DNA of 64,000 bases from Xylophilus sp. GOD-11R (GTDB lineage: Bacteria; Pseudomonadota; Gammaproteobacteria; Burkholderiales; Burkholderiaceae_C): contig NZ_CP137854.1 of the NCBI RefSeq assembly GCF_033546935.1, positions 496,001 through 560,000 on the forward strand, written 5' to 3'. The notes below the pieces were generated by a model that was given only the letters and a program-made list of their open reading frames with translations, was not told where the DNA came from and did not search any database. A program made the translations under genes and the position numbers. Each line of letters begins with the position of its first letter. The stretch's first letter is position 1. Positions 43,417 to 53,013 of the stretch are shown here, in pieces.

Positions 43417-44751
43417 ATAGAACTGATGTTTGGTCCGCTGGGTCGGCAGCAGGCGGTCGCCGCCCATCTTTTCCAGGATGGTGTTCGATAGTTTCTGCAA
43501 GTCATGCACGACCGATTCGACCGACGGTAAATCGTCATTCAGGCCGCCGATATATTCGAGTTCGAGTTGATGAAGGCTCAAACCCTCGGCATCGCGGCAT
43601 TTGTCGAAAGACAGGATGTAGGCGTTGCCACTGGGAACCGAAATAGGAATCTTCGTCTGGCGCTTTTCGAAGCTGTTGAGCCGATTGAGCCGGTGGCGCG
43701 CCAGAAACGTGTCCAGGGTTTCCGTTGCGCCATCCCGCGCGGTCGTGAATGACGCCACCGTGTTGCGCACCAGAACCCCGTCGAAGCTTCGCGCCTGCCG
43801 TTTGATCTTGAGCGACAACCGGCCGGAGGGCACCTCCACCACGGTATGTTCACCTTCGGTCTCGGACCAACAGGTGTGATAACGGCGCACCCGGTTTATA
43901 TAGTGTGGAAATGGAAGCAGCAGGTGGCAGGGTTGCGCGGCTGCCAGCACGGCGTCGATGAACGGTTGGTCGATTGCTCCCGGCACTTCGAATTTGCGCT
44001 CGATTTCCGGATAGCCCTCGGTGTCGTGCACCAGTTGATATTTGAGAAGTTCCTGGAATACCAATTCGAGGCCGCGCCAGATCGGCTGGGAAGACTGGGC
44101 CGGTAGGCCGGTGACGAGGGCGGCGGACTCGATGTCCTGGGGCGTATTCCCCTTGATTTCGAGGCGCGGGCCCATGTCGCCCAGAAATTGCAGTCGACCT
44201 TGCGGACGAACGCTGAAAAGCGCTCTTTCCAGATCGAGCGTCAGGCGACGCGACTCGTCGATTTCGTCGCCGTAAGCGTAATGCAGTCGCTTTGCCACCC
44301 GAATCGAATGCGCCAGATAAGGCTGGGCTCCGACCAGGCACTGCAGCTTTCCGCATGCATTGGGTTGCAGCCGAGCCTTCCCGATGACCATCAGCGGCAG
44401 ATCGGGCAACTTCTGCTGAAGGGTTCCATTCAACCCGCCCTGCAGCAGATTTGAAAGGGTTTCATGATTGACCGAGGGAAGATTCGCGTAGAGCCGCAGC
44501 CTCAGAACCGCTTCATGGTTCCATTCCTCGGGGCCGTCGGGGCGCAGGAATACCGTGATGGTGTGGGAATATGGCCGCGGAATCCGGGGCAGGTTATTCA
44601 GCAGGGTTTGGATACGGGGAATATCCTTGACAAACAGATCCTGCCGTCGCTCGATCCGTGGCCGAATATCGGAGAGTTTCTCTTGATCGAGAGAAAGCAA
44701 GGGATTTGCTCTCGGTATGTTGTCGGCATGGGCGAATGACTCTTCCATCAT
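43372..44751 (-). CDS. Protein with a CYTH/TTM-like C-terminal domain, possibly duplicated
   Basis: A 459-residue cytosolic protein, not matched to a named family. From about residue 249 it shows the hallmark of CYTH/triphosphate-tunnel enzymes: EIERKFEV, then RLSLKIKRQ (about 311), FEKRQTKIPISV and ILSFDKC...LHQLELEYIGG (about 380-403), i.e. alternating charged beta strands of a tunnel. The N-terminal half has a similar strand layout (EAVLRLRLYA, RRLTLDLERALFSV, GPRLEIKG), suggesting a diverged second barrel. TTM proteins bind polyphosphates or nucleotides, but the substrate here is unknown. Start ATG 44751 (Met-Met) is preferred over TTG 44811. GC is lower than in neighbours. Confidence 0.6.
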   Translation of the reverse strand: MMEESFAHADNIPRANPLLSLDQEKLSDIRPRIERRQDLFVKDIPRIQTLLNNLPRIPRPYSHTITVFLRPDGPEEWNHEAVLRLRLYANLPSVNHETLSNLLQGGLNGTLQQKLPDLPLMVIGKARLQPNACGKLQCLVGAQPYLAHSIRVAKRLHYAYGDEIDESRRLTLDLERALFSVRPQGRLQFLGDMGPRLEIKGNTPQDIESAALVTGLPAQSSQPIWRGLELVFQELLKYQLVHDTEGYPEIERKFEVPGAIDQPFIDAVLAAAQPCHLLLPFPHYINRVRRYHTCWSETEGEHTVVEVPSGRLSLKIKRQARSFDGVLVRNTVASFTTARDGATETLDTFLARHRLNRLNSFEKRQTKIPISVPSGNAYILSFDKCRDAEGLSLHQLELEYIGGLNDDLPSVESVVHDLQKLSNTILEKMGGDRLLPTQRTKHQFYSDRAAPGAGRQGPR

Positions 44752-44883
44752 GTAGCGGCTACGTGCCTGTCGAGGGGCCTGCTGCCCGGAGCGAAAAGCG
44801 TACAGGCTCAATGAAGTATGTGATCACTCCTGTCATGAGGCGCTTGGCCGAAAAGAACTAGCGAACGTTCCAGATCCCGGCGC

Positions 44884-44922
44884 AAAAAAACCCCGACCGG
44901 TCGGAAGACCGTCGGGGTTTTT
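44884..44922 (-). terminator. Terminator of the groESL operon
   Basis: The stem CCCCGACCGGTC / GACCGTCGGGG (one bulge, GGAA loop) has A/T runs on both sides. On the minus strand it is followed by seven T residues, 136 bases after the groL stop. It may also work on the plus strand. Confidence 0.85.
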
Positions 44923-44980
44923 CAAGAAGGCGTGGCCTCCGCAGCGCCGTGTTCCAAGTAGAGCCATGCCAGGGTTTCCC

Positions 44981-45040
44981 TTGGCGTAGGCGAAGCCACC
45001 CACCTAGGGGGGTGGCGAATTACACGAAGCGAAGCGCGGT
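44981..45040 (-). repeat. Diverged member of the intercistronic repeat, after groL
   Basis: On the minus strand just after the groL stop, the order CGCTTCGTGT, TTCGCC, ACCCCCC, a GGTGGGTGG arm and CTTCGCC resembles the blocks downstream of pyrB and zwf (CACTTCGTGT, CGCC, CCCCC, GGGGG). The second hairpin is not evident, so this is a tentative, diverged relative. Confidence 0.4.
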
Positions 45041-45057
45041 GAGAAGCCGGCGGGCCA

Positions 45058-46716
<1,659 letters not shown>

Positions 46717-46765
46717 TTACTCCGGAATTCTGTGGATAAGAGGGATGAGAAGGAGCGAGGGCCGA

Positions 46766-47059
46766 TCAGCCTTCGACGACCGCGAACAGGTCTTCTTCCT
46801 TCATGACCAGCAGCTCGTCGCCGTTGACCTTGACGGTCTGGCCCGAGTACTTGCCGAACAGCACGCGGTCGCCGACCTTGACGCCGGGAGCCGACAGTTC
46901 GCCCTTGTCGTTCTTCTTGCCCGGGCCGACGGCCAGGACTTCGCCCTGGTCGGGCTTCTCTGCCGCGTTGTCGGGAATGACGATGCCCGAGGCGGTCTTG
47001 GTTTCTTGTTCGAGGCGCTTGACGATCACGCGATCGTGCAGAGGGCGAAGGTTCTTCAT
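46766..47059 (-). CDS. groS: Co-chaperonin GroES
   Basis: A 97-residue 10-kDa lid for the GroEL chamber. It opens [20 protein letters not shown], has the mobile loop around [20 protein letters not shown] and ends [13 protein letters not shown]. The ATG is preceded by a GGAG-type ribosome site. It is the first gene of the groESL operon, transcribed from the CIRCE-regulated promoter about 120 bases upstream. Confidence 0.99.
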   Translation of the reverse strand: MKNLRPLHDRVIVKRLEQETKTASGIVIPDNAAEKPDQGEVLAVGPGKKNDKGELSAPGVKVGDRVLFGKYSGQTVKVNGDELLVMKEEDLFAVVEG

Positions 47060-47176
47060 GGCATCTCCTTGGAGGAAGCTGAAACAAAACAGGATTGTTG
47101 GGAGACCTGCGGCAACGCTCCGAAAGAAGCGCCTCGCACGGCCAGCAAGGGGTGCCGACAGCCAGATCTGGCGTTG

Positions 47177-47203
47177 TTGGCACTCGTCCCCGGCGAGTGC
47201 TAA
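47177..47203 (-). promoter_or_regulatory. CIRCE element (HrcA operator) of groESL
   Basis: The plus-strand halves TTGGCACTC and GAGTGCTAA are separated by nine bases, matching the CIRCE consensus (TTAGCACTC, N9, GAGTGCTAA) at 17 of 18 arm positions. It begins at the end of the -10 box, so HrcA bound here would block transcription initiation of groESL. Confidence 0.93.
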
Positions 47204-47230
47204 TCATAGCGACGTTTCGGCGGGGTTCAA
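47203..47230 (-). promoter_or_regulatory. Promoter of groESL
   Basis: On the minus strand, TTGAAC (47230-47225) and TATGAT (47208-47203) are spaced by 16 bases, a good sigma-70-type match. The upstream CTTGAA also resembles a sigma-32 -35 element, but the -10 is not heat-shock like. CIRCE overlaps its downstream edge. Confidence 0.7.
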
Positions 47231-47269
47231 GGCCGGGCGGGTTTGTCCGATCGGTCCGGGTGAGCGGTT

Positions 47270-47818
47270 TCAGCCCCGATGTCGCAAGCGCCCGGCGAGC
47301 ACCGCCAGCGCAGCGCGGGCGTCGGGCACCAGGCTCACCGAGCGCGAGATCATGAGGTTGATCGGCTGCCCCAGACCTTCGACCAGGCTGCCGTCGGCGG
47401 TTTCCCGCACGGTTCCATCTTCATCGGTGCGGCATGAGCGTTCGCGCTGCACCCGCTCGGCGTAGCTGCCGGCGGGCACGTGGTAGCCGACGACCGGCTT
47501 GCCCAGCGCGACGGCGAACCCCACTTCGAAGACGGTGCCGGGGTCGGGCTCCAGGCCACGGAAAGGCCGCAGGTTGGCCACGACGCCGTCGCAGGCGCGG
47601 ATGCGGTCGATGTTGCCTTGGTAGATGCGATGCGCGAAGGCATCGGGCGTCTCGCCGCTGCGGGTGTCGATCTGGCCGTCGAAAGGCGCCACGCCTTCCA
47701 GTCCGAGGAGGCTGCATTCGGCGATGAGGCTGCGGAAGATGTCGGCCTGATGGAGCTCGAACACATCGGGGCCCGCAAGGTAGATGCGGGGTGCGGCGGA
47801 GTTGGCGGCAGTCGTCAT
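47270..47818 (-). CDS. Nucleoside 2-deoxyribosyltransferase family protein
   Basis: A 182-residue protein with the deoxyribosyltransferase fold: PRIYLAGPDVFELHQADIF at the N terminus, IYQGNIDRIRACDGVVANL (the conserved acidic nucleophile region) and PDPGTVFEVGFAVALGKPVVGY, the E-x-G/G-x-A motif typical of the family. It exchanges bases on deoxynucleosides in purine/pyrimidine salvage, or cleaves modified nucleotides. Precise specificity cannot be inferred. It is divergent from the TfoX-domain gene. Confidence 0.88.
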   Translation of the reverse strand: MTTAANSAAPRIYLAGPDVFELHQADIFRSLIAECSLLGLEGVAPFDGQIDTRSGETPDAFAHRIYQGNIDRIRACDGVVANLRPFRGLEPDPGTVFEVGFAVALGKPVVGYHVPAGSYAERVQRERSCRTDEDGTVRETADGSLVEGLGQPINLMISRSVSLVPDARAALAVLAGRLRHRG

Positions 47819-47903
47819 GCGGCATTTTCGCCGGCCGCGGATGCGACCGGGACGCGTGAAAAACCGTTGGCCTTGCGGCTACCGGCTTTTTATGATCGGC
47901 CGC

Positions 47904-48353
47904 ATGAGCGCACTGGCCGACGATCTCCCGGAAGTCTTCGAACGTTTCGGCCGCATCACGCTGCGGCGCATGTTCGGCGGGCATGGCGTGTTTCACGACG
48001 GCCTGATGTTCGGCGTGGTCATCGACGGTCGGCTCTACCTGAAGGCCGATGCGCAGTCGCTGCCGCGATTCGAGGCGCGCGAGCTTGGCGCGTTCGAATA
48101 TCAGCGCGCGGGAAAGACGGTGACGCTTTCCTATCGCGAGGCGCCACCGGAAGTCTTCGAAGACCGCTCCGAGGCGGTCGACTGGGCGCGGCTGGCCTGG
48201 GAGGCCGCGGTGCGCGGAGCCTCCCATCCGAAGGCCAAGGCCAAAGTCGCCAAGACCGCCAAGACCGCCAAGACCGCCAAAGCAGCTAAGTCAGCTAAGG
48301 CAGCTGCGCCACGGAAGCGCACCCGGCAGCCGCCAGGTTCCGCGCGCGGATGA
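47904..48353 (+). CDS. TfoX N-terminal-domain protein with Lys/Ala-rich tail
   Basis: A 149-residue protein (153 if the in-frame ATG at 47892 is used). Residues 1-100 match the TfoX/Sxy N-terminal domain: LPEVFERFGRITLRRMFGGHGVF, FGVVIDGRLYLKAD and SYREAPPEVFEDRSEAVDWA. The TfoX C-terminal domain is absent. Instead the protein ends in a lysine/alanine tail (KAKAKVAKTAKTAKTAKAAK then SAKAAAPRKRTR), like histone H1-type or polycation DNA-binding tails. The tail is encoded by a 9-base tandem repeat and overlaps the convergent EAL gene by 59 bases. Confidence 0.8.
   Translation: MSALADDLPEVFERFGRITLRRMFGGHGVFHDGLMFGVVIDGRLYLKADAQSLPRFEARELGAFEYQRAGKTVTLSYREAPPEVFEDRSEAVDWARLAWEAAVRGASHPKAKAKVAKTAKTAKTAKAAKSAKAAAPRKRTRQPPGSARG
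48234..48300 (+). repeat. Tandem codon repeats encoding the Lys/Ala tail
   Basis: The 9-base unit GCCAAGACC occurs three times in succession, flanked by related GCCAAGGCC and GCAGCTAAG units. This encodes alternating Ala-Lys-Thr/Ala residues and may expand or contract by slippage. Confidence 0.7.
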
Positions 48354-49890
48354 AGTCGACCAGTTCGCGCATCGGCATGGGCTTGCCGAACAGCCAGCCC
48401 TGCGCGTACTGAACGCCGGCGTCCTGCAATATCTCGCGCTGCGCCTCGGTCTCCACGCCCTCGGCGATCATCTGCAGGCCGAGCGAGCGGGCGATCTCGA
48501 TGATGTGGAACGCGACCTGCGCGCTCGATGACCGGCTGCCCAGCGCGTCGACGAAGATCTTGTCGATCTTCAGATAGTCGAGGTCGTAGGTCGCCAGGTA
48601 GGACAGGCTGGAATTGCCGGTGCCGAAGTCGTCGATGGCCACCTTGAAGCCGCTGGAGCGCACCGAGATCAGCACGTCCTTGGCCTTGTCCGGCGTCATC
48701 AGTCCGCGCTCGGTGGCCTCGATCATGATGTTGCGCGAGGCGGCGCCAGCGTCCTTCAGGAGCGTCTGCAGGTGCTTCTCGGTTTCGGGCGAATGCAGGT
48801 CCTCGGCCGAGAAGTTGATCGCGATGTGGGTGTCGGGGTTCTCGCGGATCAGGTCGGCGGCGTCGCGCGCCACCATTTCCATGACCTGCATCGTCACCTG
48901 ACGGATCAGCCCGCTTTCTTCGGCGGCCGGAATGAAGACCAGCGGGCTCACCATGCCGCCGCCGCGCTGATTCCAGCGGATCAGCGCCTCGGCACCGACG
49001 CAGCGCCCGGTGGCGAGTTCGATCACCGGCTGGTAGACCATGAAGAACTCGCGGCGCTGCAGCGCGTGGCGCAGTTCGGACTTGAATGACAGCCGGTGGC
49101 GCAGCCAGAGAAACATGCCGAGCGTAAGCAGCACACCCACGAACAGGCCGAGCGGCACCGCCCGCCAGGTGAAGTGCAGGATGCGCCGGCTGACGTCGGC
49201 CCCGTCCATGGCGGCGATGGCCGCGCTGTTGCCGGTGGACGAGGGCTGCATCGCGACGATGGTGTCGCCGTCGTGGAAGACCGTCGGTTTGCCGTCGTAG
49301 CGGGCGATCCAGGACGGCCGCAATTCGCCGCGCGAACGCACTACCTCGCGGTAGCGGGCGCCGATCTGGCCCAGCGTGATCGAGGAGCCTGGCTTGAGAA
49401 TGTCGATGACCAGTTCCGGCGACGCGATCGCCGCCCAGCCGTACTTCTCGGCGATGTTGAACTTGCTGTTGGGGATCTGCGGAAACACGACGGTGTTCCA
49501 CCAGGCCGCGCCGTCGGGGTCGACGCGGGTCGGGGGCCCGAGTTCGATCGATTCGCCAAAGCCCAGGGTGGAGCACTTGAGCACGTTGTTCTCGATGAAG
49601 CCGATGGCCTGCAGGTAGCCCGCGCGCGCGGCCAGCGTGCGCATGCGCGCCATGTTGGTGGCCGAGCAGGGGATGTCGCCCGGATCGGTCTTGAGCGCGT
49701 CGAACGCCGAATGCGACTGTTCGCGGCCGGCGCGCACCCGCCGCAGCAGGTCGGCGTTGAGGTTCTGCAGCTGCTCAATGGCCTGCGCCTCGCCCCAGCG
49801 GTGCGCGAGGTGCAGGCCGATCAGCGGCGGCAGGATCAGCAGGAGCACGCCGGCGATCCAGCCGGCGAGGATCAGACGCTTCTTGCGCAT
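48295..49890 (-). CDS. CSS-motif EAL-domain cyclic-di-GMP phosphodiesterase
   Basis: A 531-residue inner-membrane protein. An N-terminal helix (LILAGWIAGVLLLILPPLIGL) and a second (PLGLFVGVLLTLGMFLWL) flank a periplasmic CSS-motif sensor with two Cys, in IPCSATNMARMRTLAARAGY and VLKCSTLGFG. In E. coli such domains respond to redox via DsbA/DsbB. The EAL domain follows with AEALIRW, NFSAEDLHSPE, IEATERGLMT, DDFGTGNSSLSYL, LKIDKIFVD and IAEGVETEAQ, so the metal-binding catalytic residues are present. The CSS motif here reads CST rather than CSS. It lies downstream of the chemoreceptor gene by 40 bases on the same strand. Confidence 0.9.
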   Translation of the reverse strand: MRKKRLILAGWIAGVLLLILPPLIGLHLAHRWGEAQAIEQLQNLNADLLRRVRAGREQSHSAFDALKTDPGDIPCSATNMARMRTLAARAGYLQAIGFIENNVLKCSTLGFGESIELGPPTRVDPDGAAWWNTVVFPQIPNSKFNIAEKYGWAAIASPELVIDILKPGSSITLGQIGARYREVVRSRGELRPSWIARYDGKPTVFHDGDTIVAMQPSSTGNSAAIAAMDGADVSRRILHFTWRAVPLGLFVGVLLTLGMFLWLRHRLSFKSELRHALQRREFFMVYQPVIELATGRCVGAEALIRWNQRGGGMVSPLVFIPAAEESGLIRQVTMQVMEMVARDAADLIRENPDTHIAINFSAEDLHSPETEKHLQTLLKDAGAASRNIMIEATERGLMTPDKAKDVLISVRSSGFKVAIDDFGTGNSSLSYLATYDLDYLKIDKIFVDALGSRSSSAQVAFHIIEIARSLGLQMIAEGVETEAQREILQDAGVQYAQGWLFGKPMPMRELVDFIRARNLAAAGCASVAQLP

Positions 49891-49930
49891 CGGTCAAACG
49901 AAGGGTCGCCGCCGGGTTCGAAGCCGCGAC

Positions 49931-51520
49931 TCAGGCCAGCATCAGGGCGCCATCGTGGCGGCCATGCTCGCCGCGGAATACCGCCATGGCCTTGACCAAT
50001 TGCTCGGCCTGGGCGCGCAGTCCGGAGGCAGCGGCCGCGCTTTCCTCGACGAGTGCCGCATTCTGCTGCGTCACTTGGTCCATCAGCACCACCGATTCGC
50101 CCACCTGCCGCACGCCTTCGCTCTGCTCGCGGCTGGCCGAGCTGATCTCACTCATCAGGCTGCTCACCCGGTGGATCGCACCGACTACTTCCTGCATGGT
50201 GCTGCCGGCGGTGTCTACCAGCCGGGTGCCGCGCGAGACCTGCTCGCCGCTTTCGGTGATGAGGGCCTTGATCTCCTTGGCAGCGGCGGCACTACGGCCG
50301 GCCAGGTTGCGTACCTCGGAGGCGACCACCGCGAAACCACGACCCTGTTCGCCGGCCCGGGCCGCCTCGACGGCCGCGTTGAGCGCGAGGATGTTGGTCT
50401 GGAACGCGATCGCGTCGATCACGTTGATGATCTCGCCGATTTTGCCGGAGCTGGCCTGGATACCTTTCATGGTCTCCACCACCTGGTCGACCACGCTGCC
50501 GCCGCGCTGGGCGATCGACGACGCTTCCGAGGCCAGCTGGTTGGCGCTCTGCGCATGCATCGCGTTGTTCTGCACGGTGGAGCCGAGCTGCTCCATCGAG
50601 GCGGCGGTCTGCTGCAGAGCGGACGCCTGTTGTTCGGTGCGGCGGCTCAGGTCGTGATTGCCCTCGGCGATCTCGGTGCTGGCCGAGGCCACCGCCACCG
50701 CGTTGCTGCGCACGCTGCCGACGATGCCCACCAGCTTGTCCTGCATGTTGCGCAGGGCGATCAGCAGTTGGCCGGTCTCGTCGCCGCTGCCGACGACGAT
50801 TTCGTTGTCGAGGTTGCCCTCGGCGATCTGGTCGGCGACGGCCACCGCCTGGTGCAAGGCGCGGGCGATGCTCATGGTGATCAGCCAGGCCATGGTCAGG
50901 GCGATGGCGCCCGCGACCAGGCAAAAGCCCAGGATCGCCAGCCGCTGACGCTCGAACTGCGCGGTGGCGTCGGTGATGAGCTGGTGGGCCCGGCCCTCGG
51001 TGAACTGGGCGAATTCCTGGCTCGCCTGCACCAGCTGCTGCAGCAAGGGATTGCACTGCTCCATGATCTGGGCGATGGCCTCTTCGCGCTTGCCCTCACG
51101 TGCGAGCTGCACGATGTTCAAAGCGATCGGCGCGTATTGCTGTTCCACCTGGCGAATGCGGGTGTAGAGGCCATTGGCGGTGTCGTTCTGTTCGTCGGCG
51201 GCTTTGAGCATTTCACCCAGGCGGGCCAGGTTGCGGTCGACATCCGTATGCGCCTGCACCACCTTCTCGTATTCGGCCGTCCGGTCCTGCTCTTTCACCG
51301 CCAATGCGAGGTTGCGTGCCGCGATCGCGCGGCGGTCGACGGCGGTGCGGACCTGCTCCGCCATGAGCGCGCGAGCGTTCAGCCCGTTGACGTAATTGCT
51401 GAATTGCCGGTTGGCATTGGAGAGGGCCAGCAGGCTGACAGCCGCGACGATCAACAGCAGGGCGGTCAGGGCGCCGAAGTTCAGGGCAAGCTTGGCTTTG
51501 ACGGACAGGTTCTTCAACAT
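49931..51520 (-). CDS. Methyl-accepting chemotaxis protein
   Basis: A 529-residue Tar-type chemoreceptor. Transmembrane helix 1 is near residues 10-32 ([21 protein letters not shown]); a helical periplasmic bundle (4HB_MCP-like) follows to about 190; helix 2 is [24 protein letters not shown] is followed by the signalling hairpin with tip [20 protein letters not shown] and [28 protein letters not shown]. The C terminus lacks the CheR-binding pentapeptide. The ATG at 51520 has an AAGGAT ribosome site. It precedes the EAL gene and may share a transcript, linking taxis to c-di-GMP. Confidence 0.95.
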   Translation of the reverse strand: MLKNLSVKAKLALNFGALTALLLIVAAVSLLALSNANRQFSNYVNGLNARALMAEQVRTAVDRRAIAARNLALAVKEQDRTAEYEKVVQAHTDVDRNLARLGEMLKAADEQNDTANGLYTRIRQVEQQYAPIALNIVQLAREGKREEAIAQIMEQCNPLLQQLVQASQEFAQFTEGRAHQLITDATAQFERQRLAILGFCLVAGAIALTMAWLITMSIARALHQAVAVADQIAEGNLDNEIVVGSGDETGQLLIALRNMQDKLVGIVGSVRSNAVAVASASTEIAEGNHDLSRRTEQQASALQQTAASMEQLGSTVQNNAMHAQSANQLASEASSIAQRGGSVVDQVVETMKGIQASSGKIGEIINVIDAIAFQTNILALNAAVEAARAGEQGRGFAVVASEVRNLAGRSAAAAKEIKALITESGEQVSRGTRLVDTAGSTMQEVVGAIHRVSSLMSEISSASREQSEGVRQVGESVVLMDQVTQQNAALVEESAAAASGLRAQAEQLVKAMAVFRGEHGRHDGALMLA

Positions 51521-51717
51521 GGTGGATCCTTGCGGGGCCGCGGATTCGGGTCGGGTCGGTTGGGTGTAGACAGGAATGGACTCGCGACCATTTCGGCGTC
51601 CATTGAATGAGAAGTCACGAATTGCGTCAATGGCAATCAGGCTGGATTCGGCTCCTGGCGCGGGTTCACCCCGCTTATCCGGGTTTAGACCGATGCCGCC
51701 GACGCAAAATCGCATCG

Positions 51718-52038
51718 ATGAAGACTCTGCTTTTGCTCGTCGCCACCGCGCTGGCCGAAATCGTCGGCTGCTACCTGCCCTGGCTGTGGCTGAAGCAGGG
51801 CCGCAGCGTGTTGCTACTGGTGCCTGCGGCGCTCAGCCTGGCGCTCTTCGCCTGGCTCTTGACGTTGCACGAAAGCGCCGCCGGTCGGGTGTATGCCGCG
51901 TACGGCGGCGTCTACATCGGGGTGGCGCTGGCCTGGCTGTGGGCGGTGGACCAGATACGGCCGACCTGGTGGGACCTGGGCGGCGCCGCGGTCGCGCTGT
52001 GCGGCATGGCGATCATCATGTTCCAGCCGGCCCGCTGA
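51718..52038 (+). CDS. YnfA family (UPF0060) membrane protein
   Basis: A 106-residue four-helix integral membrane protein matching YnfA in length. The signature begins [20 protein letters not shown], with [20 protein letters not shown] and a C-terminal [19 protein letters not shown]. YnfA proteins are distantly related to SMR-type transporters; E. coli YnfA has been proposed to export small toxic compounds. In-frame codons upstream to 51607 do not look coding; the ATG at 51718 was chosen by family alignment. It converges with a small hypothetical gene, 12 bases apart. Confidence 0.92.
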   Translation: MKTLLLLVATALAEIVGCYLPWLWLKQGRSVLLLVPAALSLALFAWLLTLHESAAGRVYAAYGGVYIGVALAWLWAVDQIRPTWWDLGGAAVALCGMAIIMFQPAR

Positions 52039-52050
52039 AACGGCGTTGAC

Positions 52051-52296
52051 TCAGTCGCGCCAGAGCTCGACCAGCAGGCTCTGGTAGACGCCTTCGATCG
52101 CGGCGCTGTATTCGGGGTCGTACTGCCAGTTCTGCGGCGTGCCCTCGGGCAAGGCGACCGACAGGGCGGTGAGTTGCGTGGCGAGCGCTTCCTTCTGGTC
52201 GACGGTGAGCAGCGGCAGCAGGACGTCGAGCACGTTCTCCAGCGCCTCGGCGCGGCCGATGTGGGTTCCGAGCAGGTTCGACGGGGCGGAAGACAT
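52051..52296 (-). CDS. Hypothetical protein of 81 residues
   Basis: A small acidic soluble protein: SSAPSNLLGTHIGRAEALEN then VLDVLLPLLTVDQKEALATQ and a C-terminal YDPEYSAAIEGVYQSLLVEL. Helical content looks high. It is divergent from the FrnE-like gene across 48 bases. A much longer open frame continues upstream on this strand, but it runs antisense to real genes and is not used. Family not recognised. Confidence 0.6.
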   Translation of the reverse strand: MSSAPSNLLGTHIGRAEALENVLDVLLPLLTVDQKEALATQLTALSVALPEGTPQNWQYDPEYSAAIEGVYQSLLVELWRD

Positions 52297-52344
52297 ATGG
52301 GCGGACTCGCTCGGGGGAAAAGACATCCCCGATATTCTGGCCGC

Positions 52345-53013
52345 ATGCAAGAACCCATCCGCCCCATTCGCATCGATTTCGTCTCCGACGTGGCCTGCCC
52401 GTGGTGTGCCATCGGTCTGGCCGGCCTGGAGCGTGCCCTCGGCGAGCTCGGCCCCGAGGTGCCCGTAGAGATCCGCTTCCAGCCCTTCGAACTCAACCCG
52501 CAGATGCCGGCCGAGGGCGAGGACGTCACCGAGCACCTGACCCGCAAATACGGCTCCACGCCGGCGCAGCAGGAGGCCTCGCGCGCGGCGATCCGCGAGC
52601 GGGGCGCCTCGCTCGGCTTCACCTTCAACCCGGCCGGGCGCAGTCGTATCTGGAACACCTTCGACGCGCATCGGCTGCTGTACTGGGCCGGGCTCGAAGG
52701 CCGGCAGCGGGAGCTGAAAAACGCGCTGCTGCGGGCCTACCACGGCGAGTCGCACAACCCGGGTGATCCGGCGGTGCTGCTGGCCAGCGCGGTCGAGGCA
52801 GGGCTGGATGCCGACCGCGCCCGGGCGGTGATCGAGAGCGACGACTACACCGACGAAGTGCGCGAGCGCGAACGCTTCTATCAGCAGAGCGGCATCACGG
52901 CCGTGCCCTCGGTGATCCTCGACGAGAAGTACCTGATCCAGGGCGGCCAGCCCCCGGAGACCTTTCTGCAGGCCTTGCGCCGGTTGGCGCAGCAACGCGC
53001 GGAAAACAGCTAG
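52345..53013 (+). CDS. DsbA-family FrnE-like thiol oxidoreductase
   Basis: A 222-residue thioredoxin-fold protein with active site CPWC (Cys18, Cys21) in DFVSDVACPWCAIGLAGLERAL and the cis-Pro region GITAVPSVILDEKYLIQGGQ. It has no signal peptide, as in FrnE, so it acts in the cytoplasm, probably as a disulfide isomerase or stress protein. The helical insert contains FNPAGRSRIWNTFDAHRLLYWAG, typical of the family. Its stop shares the palindromic CTAG with the convergent LysR stop. Confidence 0.9.
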   Translation: MQEPIRPIRIDFVSDVACPWCAIGLAGLERALGELGPEVPVEIRFQPFELNPQMPAEGEDVTEHLTRKYGSTPAQQEASRAAIRERGASLGFTFNPAGRSRIWNTFDAHRLLYWAGLEGRQRELKNALLRAYHGESHNPGDPAVLLASAVEAGLDADRARAVIESDDYTDEVRERERFYQQSGITAVPSVILDEKYLIQGGQPPETFLQALRRLAQQRAENS

